From: Piezodorus guildinii
Lineage: Eukaryota; Arthropoda; Insecta; Hemiptera; Pentatomidae
Reading direction: 5' to 3'
Assembly (NCBI GenBank): GCA_023052935.1
Contig: CM041295.1
Location: forward strand, 109,308,711 to 109,372,710
DNA: 64,000 bases
The notes beneath the pieces were generated by a model. It did no database searches. It was not told the DNA's origin and was given only the letters and a program-made list of their open reading frames with translations. Made by a program: the position numbers and the translations under genes. Shown here in pieces: positions 55,195 to 64,000 of this stretch (the stretch's first letter is position 1; each line of letters begins with the position of its first letter).

Positions 55195-57206
55195 AAATCA
55201 ACGTCTGATTTGAATACAAATATTTTCCCTGTATCTAGTTAAATATATATTCATTAACTCACTTTTCTGCTCTTCAAATCTATTATTATTGTTATTTCTG
55301 TAATAACGGAAATACTGATTTGCCAGACTAAAGTATTGTATGATAATATAAAGCTGAAATAAGTTGTATTTTATCAGCTAACTCATTACCTCAAAAAGTT
55401 CTTCATTACTTATGATATTATTGATTGAGTTCCTTATCTTGTGCCGATTATTATTTGAGTTATACTTTATTGAAATGTATATTATTGTTTTTGTCAGAGT
55501 TCCTTGACATGAGCAACACTTAACTTTTATCACAATCAAGCCCATAGCCTAGTTCACAATTTTTTTAATAGCCATAATTATATTGTATTGAGGATGTATA
55601 GTCAACTATTGAAATTTTCATAGGTAGAAATAATCGGGATCAGTCTAAAAAGAAAAGTTGGAAAAGAGTGGAAGAAAATTGTGCTTGTTTTAATATGGAT
55701 AAAACAAGCAAAAATTTTCTTTCATCATCTTTATTATTATAATAATTATATAATTCGAAGAAGGCTGTGGCGCCTTTTTAGCTTTCCTCGTGGAGCATGG
55801 CTTCTTATCTAGCGGTTCTATTGTTGATTCCCCTATTATTGATCTGTTTGAAACGTTATTAAAGGTTAATCTGGCAAATTATAATTTTGTTTATTAATCA
55901 ATTAATAAATAGTTATTGGATAATGACCTTATAAGTAGTTATTGCTGAATTACAACCTTCTCGGACTGAAAGTAGAATCAAGTAGTGGTCTGTTATCCTT
56001 CCATTATTAAGTTGGAATCTCTTGTTTTAATAATCAAATATTTAGTGACACAAATTAAAAATTAAATACTTTCATTTAATGATAAAATGTTCAACAATAA
56101 CCTTGTAATATAATCCATTTACTTTTATTCATGAAATTTTCATTTGATTAACTATAGTTTTCTTATCTAGAAGTAAAAGAAGAAAAGGCACACGGTGAAG
56201 GCCTCAACTGAGACTAGTAGAATTTGGATAATGGAAGAAGAAACGGTAAAAGAATTGTTTTTTAAAAATTTATACTTGCATGTGTGTTTATGCTTAACAT
56301 CTTCTGAAATATAACTATTACACTTTTTAAAAATAATATATTGATTAATTTCTTAATATTCATGGGTGTTTTAGAGTTAAATTATAGATAAGTAACAATA
56401 AAGTTTATCCAGAGGTCATTTTTAAGAGTTCTTGTTCTGTCTCAAGATTATTCTCTACTTTTGTTATTAAAAAATGTTTTATTGTTGTTATACTCAGTGT
56501 TTATAATTTAATTAATAGATAAAATTGATTTTTAGTCTAAAATGTTCAATTTAATTTTAAGAAAACAGAAACAATTAATAAAAGTCACATATATAATTAC
56601 ATTATTTAGCTATTGTATAATATAAAGTAAAATTATATAGGTCAGTGTCATCAACGTCTCATTTGAATAAAAATATTTTCCTGTATCTAGTTAAATATAT
56701 ATTCATTAACTCACTTTTCTGCTCTTCAAATCTATTATTATTATTTCTGTAATAACGGAAATACTGATTTGCCAGACTTAAGTATTGTATGATAATATAA
56801 AGCTGAAATAAGTTGTATTTTATCTGCTAACTCATTACCTCAAAAAGTTCTTCATTACTTATGATATTATTGATTGAGTTCCTTACCTTGTGTCGATTAT
56901 TATTTGAGTTATACTTTATTTAAATGTATATTATTGTTTTTTTCAGAGTCCTTGACATGAGCAACACTTAACTTTTATCACAATCAAGCCCATAGCCTAG
57001 TTCACAATTTTTTCAATAGCCATAATTATATTGTATTGAGGATGTATAGTCAACTATTGAAATTTCATAGGTAGAAATAATCGGGATTCAGTCTAAAAAG
57101 AAAAGTTGGAAAAGAGTGGAAGAAAATTGTGCTTGTTTTAATATGGATAAAACAAGCAAAATTTTCTTTCATCATCTTTATTATTATAATAATTATTTGA
57201 TTCGAA

Positions 57207-59799
57207 AAGGCTGTGGCGCCTTTTTAGCTTTCCTCGTGGAGCATGGCTCCTTATCTAGCGGTTCTATTGTTGATTCTCTATTATTGATCTGTTTGAAACG
57301 TTATTAAAGGTTAATCTGGCAAATTATAATTTTGTTTATTAATCAATTAATAAATAGTTATTGGATAATGACCTTATAAGTAGTTATTGCTGAATTACAA
57401 CCTTCTCGGACTGAAAGTAGAATCAAGTAGTGGTCTGTTATCCTTCCATTATTAAGTTGGAATCTCTTGTTTTAATAATCAAATATTTAGTGACACAAAT
57501 TGAAAAGTGAAATACTTTCATTTAATGATAAAATGTTCAACAATAACCTTGTATATAATCCATTTACTTTTATTCATGAAATTTTCATTTGATTAACTAT
57601 AGTTTTCTTATCTAGAAGTAAAAGAAGAAAAGGCACACGGTGAAGGCCTCAACTGAGACTAGTAGAATTTGGATAATGGAAGAAGAAACGGTAAAAGAAT
57701 TGTTTTTTTAAAAATTTTATACTTGCATGTGTGTTTATGATTAACATCTTCTGAAATAAAAACTATTACATTGTTTAAAAATAATATATTGATTAATTTC
57801 TTAATATTCATGGTGTATTTAGAGTTAAATTATAGATAAGTAACAATAAAGTTTATCCAGAGGTCATTTTTAAGAGTTCTTGTTCTGTCTCAAGATTATT
57901 CTCTACTATTGTTATTAAAAAATGTTTTATTGTTGTTATACTCAGTGTTTTTAATTTAATTAGAAGATAAAATTGATGTTTAGTCTATAATGTTCAATTC
58001 AGTTTCAAGAAAACAGAAATAATTAATAAAAGTCACATATATTAATTACATTATTTAGGTATTGTATAATATAAAGTAACATTCTATAGGTCAGTGCAGT
58101 TTTGGAACTAAAATAACACTTATTCCAATAAATTAATGAAGCTGTAATCTGACAATATTATATTAAAATAGACTGATAATAACGATTTAGCTAATGAGTC
58201 ATAATTACAGAGAGAGTGGTTTGATCTGAGAATAACTGTTCTGGTTAATTATATGATTATAACTTTAATATTAAATGTATATTTTGTTTAATTTACGAGA
58301 GTCCTTGACAGTGAGGCACACACCATTAAACCTTTTAATCACAATCAACAACCTAGTTCACGAATTGTTTAAAACCTAATTAATTTTTGGAGTAAAGTCA
58401 CTATTGAAATTGTATATAAATAATACGGATTATCGTAAAAGATAAGTTTTGAAGCATGGAATGAAAGATGTGCCTGTTATTAATAATGGATGAAGCAACA
58501 CAATTTTTTTCTATTTTATTATGTTTATCGAAAGCTTTGCGTCCTTATTACTTAACCTGTGGGACCAAATGGTTTAATCTATGAGACTATGTTGATCTTC
58601 TTTTTGTCTTTTCTTTTAAAGGTTAATCTCAATAAAATTTTGTTATTATCAATTAAATAAATATTTTAAGCCATATACGTTGATGCTGAATAGCTAACCT
58701 TCTCGACTGAAGTATAAACAAGTATCATTAATATCTGATAAGTTGAAATATTGTTAACAATATATACTGAAAAAGCAAAGTTAATATTCATTTATGATAA
58801 ATGTTTAAAATCTGAAAATATACTTATTCAAATCAATTGTCAATATATTTTTTTCTAAATAAGATAAAAGTCATTGTGAACGATTCAACGAACAGAAATT
58901 GGATTGGAAGGACTGATAAAAATTGTTTTTAAGAAATTATCCATCCATTGTTTGACTTATAACATCAGTCTGATGAACTAATCAACTTTTACAAGAGATG
59001 AGATTGATAAGTATCAGGATAAAAATATGTAATTAACAATTAAATTTATCTGAAGGTCTTTTAGATTCTTGTTCGCATCATAATAGATGCTCTACTTGTC
59101 AAAAATGATTTGTTTATACTCAGTGTTATATAAATCAATAGTAAAATATTTGATCTAAAAGTAATTATTTTAAGAAAAAAACAATTATGTCAAAAAAATT
59201 AATTTTCTAGAAATCTATAAGTAAATTATATAGGACATCAACGTCTGATTTGAATAAAAATATTTTCCCTGTATCTAGTTAAATATATATTCATTAACTC
59301 ACTTTTCTGCTCTTCAAATCTATTATTATGTTATTTCTGTAATAACGGAAATACTGATTTGCCAGACTTAAGTATTGTATGATAATATAAAGCTGAAATA
59401 AGTTGTATTTTATCTGCTAACTCATTACCTCAAAAAGTTCTTCATTACTTATGATATTATTGATTGAGTTCCTTACCTTGTGCCGATTATTATTTGAGTT
59501 ATACTTTATTAAATGTATATTATTGTTTTTGTCAGAGTCCTTGACATGAGCAACACTTAACTTTTATCACAATCAAGCCCATAGCCTAGTTCACAATTAT
59601 TTTCAATAGCCATAATTATATTGTATTGAGGATGTATAGTCAACTATTGAAATTGTCATAGGTAGAAATAATCGGGATATCAGTCTAAAAAGAAAAGTTG
59701 GAAAAGAGTGGAAGAAAATTGTGCTTGTTTTAATATGGATAAAACAAGCAAAAGTTTCTTTCATCATCTTTATTATTATAATAATTATATAATTCGAAG
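57207..59799 (+). repeat. Second long unit L2 of the array
   Basis: The first kilobase carries the L-type variants and follows L1 closely to about 58238. The next kilobase is the mosaic region. Common sequence returns at about 59237. Confidence 0.85.
58240..59236 (+). other. Mosaic region blending S and L sequence
   Basis: Over about 1 kb the sequence matches S and L1 alternately every few bases. At 59046 aatttatctgaaggtctttt mixes the S block tttatccagaggtcattttt with the L1 block cttttctgaagatcttcctg. At 58296 agagtccttgacagtgaggc mixes an S-type start with extra bases. Coding segments B and C are destroyed. A consensus error between two kinds of reads is the simplest explanation. Confidence 0.7.
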
Positions 59800-61397
59800 A
59801 AGGCTGTGGCGCCTTTTTAGCTTTCCTCGTGGAGCATGGCTTCTTATCTAGCGGTTCTATTGTTGATTCCTATTATTGATCTGTTTGAAACGTTATTAAA
59901 GGTTAATCTGGCAAATTATAATTTTGTTTATTAATCAATTAATAAATAGTTATTGGATAATGACTTATAAGTAGTTATTGCTGAATTACAACCTTCTCGG
60001 ACTGAAAGTAGAATCAAGTAGTGGTCTGTTATCCTTCCATTATTAAGTTGGAATCTCTTGTTTTAATAATCAAATATTTAGTGACACAAATTAAAATTAA
60101 ATACTTTCATTTAATGATAAAATGTTCAACAATAACCTTGTATATAATCCATTTACTTTTATTCATGAAATTTTCATTTGATTAACTATAGTTTTCTTAT
60201 CTAGAAGTAAAAGAAGAAAAGGCACACGGTGAAGGCCTCAACTGAGACTAGTAGAATTTGGATAATGGAAGAAGAAACGGTAAAAGAATTGTTTTTTAAA
60301 AATTTATACTTGCATGTGTGTTTATGCTTAACATCTTCTGAAATATAACTATTACACTTTTTAAAATAATTAATTGATTAATTTCTTAATATTCATGGTG
60401 TTTAGAGTTAAATTATAGATAAGTAACAATAAAGTTTATCCAGAGGTCATTTTTAAGAGTTCTTGTTCTGTCTCAAGATTATTCTCTACTTTTGTTATTA
60501 AAAAATGTTTTATTGTTGTTATACTCAGTGTTTATAATTTAATTAATAGATAAAATTGATGTTTAGTCTAAAATGTTCAATTTAATTTTAAGAAAACAGA
60601 AACAATTAATAAAAGTCACATATATAATTACATTATTTAGCTATTGTATAATATAAAGTAAAATTATATAGGTCAGTGTCATCAACGTCTCAGTTGAATA
60701 AAAATATTTTCTCTGTATCTAGTTAAATATATATTCATTAACTCACTTTTCTGCTCTTCAAATCTATTATTATTATTTCTGTAATAACGGAAATACTGAT
60801 TTGCCAGACTTAAGTATTGTATGATAATATAAAGCTGAAATAAGTTGTATTTTATCTGCTAACTCATTACCTCAAAAAGTTCTTCATTACTTATGATATT
60901 ATTGATTGAGTTCCTTACCTTGTGTCGATTATTATTTGAGTTATACTTTATTTAAATGTATATTATTGTTTTTTTCAGAGTCCTTGACATGAGCAACACT
61001 TAACTTTTATCACAATCAAGCCCATAGCCTAGTTCACAATTTTTTCAATAGCCATAATTATATTGTATTGAGGATGTATAGTCAACTATTGAAATTGTCA
61101 TAGGTAGAAATAATCGGGATTCAGTCTAAAAAGAAAAGTTGGAAAAGAGTGGAAGAAAATTGTGCTTGTTTTAATATGGATAAACCTCGCGCGGATCTCA
61201 TTACCGCGTATGGGGAGCGTCCCACGGGTGGCGGATGTGGGGATGGTCGGTGGAATTTCTTCGGAAGCTCCTCCCGGCTAAGTCCGATGGACTCGCTGAC
61301 CAACAATGAGAGCGGCCCCCCAGGCTTGCTGGAGGGTGTGACGTAGGTTCGAACGCCCTACTCACATATTTTAGTTCACAAAACATCACCAAAAGTC

Positions 61398-61633
61398 ATG
61401 GATTCCTCTGAGGTAAAACGCTCATTATCCGGAGGTAAACTAGTCCCCCGTTCGGGTCTCCGGGTGGGGACTGCTTCAGGGGAATCATGGCGCAAGATGA
61501 AAATTAGAGATCTAACAATAGGGACGTGGAACGTTAGAAGTTTAAATACGGCAGGTGGGTTAAAGTCGGTCGCGAATGAAGTTAAGGGGTACCATTTAGA
61601 TATCGTTGCATTACAAGAGGTTCGCTGGCCAGG
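61398..61633 (+). CDS. N-terminus of RTE family G ORF (endonuclease start)
   Basis: MDSSEVKRSLSGGKLVPRSG begins the frame; LTIGTWNVRSLNTAGGLKSV and LDIVALQEVRWPG give the first APE blocks, with the catalytic E in LQEVRW. It would stop at 61646 after GRVR. The expected continuation lies in the next frame from 61634, so a single base (one G of the run at 61632-61634) seems to be missing. This could be a real mutation or a homopolymer error. Confidence 0.85.
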
Positions 61634-64000
61634 GAGGGTTCGTTAACAGAAGGAAAGTATACTATTTGGTACGGGGGGAGCGTTAATTATTGTCTAGGTA
61701 CCGGGTTTCTGATTAGGAATAGATTTCTTTCCGCATTACGGGACGTACAGTTCTTTAGTGAAAGAATATCGGTTGCTATATTTCAAGGGCGTTGGTTTAA
61801 AATCGCGTTTATAAACATTCATTCTCCCACCGAAGACAGTGATGATGAAGTAAAATGCGAATTTTATGATAAACTAGAGTCTGTTTACGATAAGTTACCG
61901 CGAAATTACATTAAGATAATACTAGGCGACGCGAACGCAAAGGTTGGAAGGGAAGAAGTATATCGTCCTACAATCGGTAAAGAAAGTTTGCACGAATATA
62001 GTAATGATAATGGGACCCGACTAATAAACTTTGCCATTTCGAAAAACCTAGTAATCAAAAGTACTACATTTAAACATAAGGATATTCATAAGTATACGTG
62101 GACATCGCCGGATGGACAAACACGGAATCAAATCGATCATGTTTTAATACAAAACAGATGGCAAAGTAGCATAATTAACGTGAGAACGTATCGGGGTGCA
62201 GAATGCGGTTCTGATCATGAATTAGTAATCGCGAAACTTCGACAAAAACTAAATACAAAAAAGAGAACACCGAACTATATTCGTCCCGAGAATTTTGATT
62301 TAGTTAAATTGAACAACCTCGAAATTAGAAAACAATTCGCGATAGAAGTAAAAAATCGGTTCGAAGCTTTGGAATCTTCAGACGAGGAACACGAAGATGT
62401 AAACAAATTATGGGAAGGAATCAGGGATAATATTAAAGAGGTCGGTAATTTATGTCTTGGAAAAATCGAAAATAAAAAGAACAAACCTTGGTTCGACAGG
62501 GATTGTCAAAATATGTGCGAAAAAAGAAAACCCGCTAAACTGAATTCCTTAAATAATCCAAGCGATAATAATGTGGCTTATTTTCGGTTAGTAAAGAATG
62601 AAACTTCAAAACTATTAAAAAATAAGAAAAGAGAGTATCTTAAAGACAAAATAATAGAAATAGAAAAACACAGAAACGAAAATAACGTAAGAGAGATGTA
62701 CAAAGGTATAAACAAATCACGTAAAAGATTTGAACCTCTATTGAATGCGGTTAAAGATGCAAATAACAATATAATTGCGGATCCTTCTGAGATATTAAAT
62801 AAATTTAAACAACACTTTGACGGCATCTTAAATACGGAAAATAATAATCAATCTCCTCTCTCTGAATATCAGAGCGCTGAACCATGGATAGACGCTCCGA
62901 GTAAAGAGGAAGTCGAAATGGCGATAGGAAAATTAAAACGTTATAAGGCCGCAGGAAATGATAATATCACGAGTGAATTAATCAAGGCGTGTGGAGAAGC
63001 GGGCGTTTCCAAAATATATTTTTTAGTTAAAAAGATCTGGGAAACTGAAAAAATGCCAGAAGAATGGAAAGAATCAATACTTATTCCGATTCACAAAAAA
63101 GGACCGAGGTCGGATTGTAACAACTATCGTGGGATCTCTCTTCTCCCAGTATGCTATAAAATATTCTCGTCAATTCTAACTAGTCGAATCACGGAATACG
63201 CTGAGGAAATTATCGGAGATTACCAATGTGGTTTTAGGCGGAATCGCTCGACTATAGACCAAATATTTTCCTTACGTCAAATATTAGAGAAAAAATTGGA
63301 ATACAACGGTGTAGTCCATCAACTTTATATCGATTTTAAAAAGGCTTATGATTCAATAGACCGTCAGAAGCTATATAACATCATGATTGAACAGGGAATA
63401 CCTAGAAAGTTAGTAAACCTAGTAGAGATGTGTTTGTCGGAAACATTCCATAAAGTTAGAATCGGTCATAATTACTCCGAGAGATTTGAGGTGCGATCGG
63501 GTTTGAAACAGGGTGACTCCCTTTCACCTGTGTTATTTAATATAGCTTTAGAATATGTCATAGAAAAGGTGATGTGTACCGAGAAAGGCTTAAATATGGG
63601 TGACAAGATTCCGGTTTTGGGGTATGCCGATGATCTGGTACTGCTAGGTGAAGACACGGAAACCATACAACTAAATACAAGTGTGTTAATAAAAACCGGT
63701 AAAGAAATAGGACTCGAATTAAATACCGATAAAACGAAGTATATGATTAGTAGCAGAAACGGTGTCGATCTTGGTGATATTGATGTATCAGGTCATACTT
63801 TTGAACACGTAGAGAAATTCAAGTATTTAGGTTCAATTATAACTAGAAAAAATGAAATCCAGGAAGAAATAAAGTCCCGGTTAAAGGTGGGAAATGCGTG
63901 TTATTATTCAGTTGCTAAGTTACTTAGATCGCGGCTTCTATCTAAAAACTTAAAGATTAGAATTTATAAAACTATTATTCTTCCAACGGTTCTTTACGGA
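61634..64000 (+). CDS. RTE family G APE-reverse transcriptase, 789 codons open to window end
   Basis: The frame is uninterrupted to the last base. Endonuclease: IHSPTEDSDDEVKCEF, ILGDANAKVGREE (GDxN), YTWTSPDGQTRNQIDHVLIQ and GSDHELVIAKL (terminal SDH). A charged linker (about 62240-62860) follows. RT: IGKLKRYKAAGNDNITSELI, LIPIHKKGPRSDCNNYRG, DYQCGFRRNRSTIDQIFSLR, YIDFKKAYDSIDRQKLYN (motif A), RSGLKQGDSLSPVLFNIALE, LGYADDLVLLG (YADD at 63623-63634), LNTDKTKYMIS and KFKYLGSIITRKNEIQEEIK. Every catalytic residue I can check is present. It would act by nicking target DNA and copying element RNA there. The C-terminal domain is outside the window. Confidence 0.93.

Larger units (their letters stand above)
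53150..55760 (+). repeat. First long unit L1 of the array
   Basis: Relative to S units it carries about 1.15 kb more between the cagtgcagttttggaac block (about 54033) and the return to the common sequence near 55195. The extra part contains open segments B (54261-54329) and C (54833-55053) and the short GYMGL segment (54493-54540). Confidence 0.85.
50287..61184 (+). repeat. Higher-order tandem array of unit E (S-S-L-S-L-S)
   Basis: Using the anchor aaggctgtggcg, units start at 51701, 53150, 55761, 57207 and 59800, preceded by a partial unit from 50287 and cut by an RTE at 61185. Spacings are about 1449, 2611, 1446 and 2593 bases: short (S) and long (L) units alternate, with two S units first. 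L units share private variants (attgaaaagtgaaatac, tttatgattaacatc), S units others (attaaaaattaaatac, tttatgcttaacatc). The first two S units also share ccttcctttatt. This is a dimeric higher-order repeat made of multi-kilobase units. Confidence 0.88.
61185..64000 (+). mobile_element. RTE/CFDP2-type retrotransposon, family G, young, runs off the window
   Basis: A sharp change from AT-rich unit E to GC-richer sequence occurs after ggataaa at 61184, inside the unit's hairpin. The 5' UTR (61185-61397) is GC-rich. The protein frame starts at the ATG 61398 and, after one missing base near 61633, stays open to 64000. Endonuclease, RT palm and thumb are all readable without a stop. Codon use and GC content differ from the surroundings. 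The 3' end lies outside the window. Confidence 0.93.

Noticed and set aside
57116..57307. Repeated 60-65-codon frame starting MEENCACFNMDK in array units (also 51609 and 61149)
   Set aside because: It spans the hairpin and changes its C-terminal half between copies through indels, so no coding constraint is visible.
50287..61184. CRISPR array as an explanation for the regular repeats
   Set aside because: Units are 1.45-2.6 kb without short direct repeats and spacers, and the context is eukaryotic.
61121..61392. Minus-strand frames over the RTE 5' UTR
   Set aside because: They run antisense through the GC-rich 5' UTR and the junction with unit E, with no protein similarity.

Overview
The window looks like a piece of an animal, most likely insect, nuclear genome. 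It is AT-rich, has no operons or ribosome binding sites, and is dominated by decayed non-LTR retrotransposons (Jockey-type, a CR1/Jockey-superfamily family, several RTE/CFDP2-type families and R1/I-like pieces with RNase H). It also holds Penelope-like elements, tRNA-derived SINEs, hAT-like fragments, long (AT)n arrays and a kilobase-scale tandem array. The insect assignment is inference from this repeat mix; I cannot name the order or species. I see no complete conventional host gene.

Layout. 1-900: 3' end of a Jockey element. 2390-4310: dead RTE (family D, minus). 4318-7430 and 8903-11450: two copies of one non-LTR family in opposite orientations, the first carrying a SINE with a 12-bp target duplication. 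11480-15800: family-D pieces in alternating orientation, an 878-bp element with perfect 65-bp inverted termini and a hammerhead-ribozyme-like core, then an open 302-codon fusion of RTE and Jockey reverse transcriptase. 16500-18200: two exon-like minus-strand reading frames of unknown function. 18739-18780: two CTCF-like motifs. 19560-27090: a repeat block whose RTE-C fragment and flanks form a large inverted repeat around a well-delimited Jockey insertion (22665-25946, 10-bp target duplication). 27090-28970 and 34595-36045: two dispersed copies of the repeat unit E. 28972-30110: Penelope-like element with a GIY-YIG endonuclease. 30134-31945: foldback element. 32000-42740: many small retroelement pieces, SINEs and hAT-like remnants. 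42788-46040: almost complete but broken RTE (family F). 46040-48970: second copy of the 20-22.7 kb block.

The most unusual part is 49422-61184. A 239-codon open frame with exon-like borders and an in-frame 27-residue C-terminal duplication (49422-50154) is followed directly by a tandem array of unit E. Short (about 1.45 kb) and long (about 2.6 kb) versions alternate as S-S-L-S-L-S, a higher-order repeat. The units carry short, splice-bordered open segments conserved between diverged copies, so they may be duplicated 3' exons of a gene family. Part of the last long unit (about 58240-59230) reads like a base-by-base blend of the S and L sequences, which suggests a consensus or assembly artefact. 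The array ends where a young RTE element (61185 to window end) has inserted into a hairpin of the unit. Its APE-RT frame is open for 789 codons to the window edge and is separated from its N-terminus by only one missing base.
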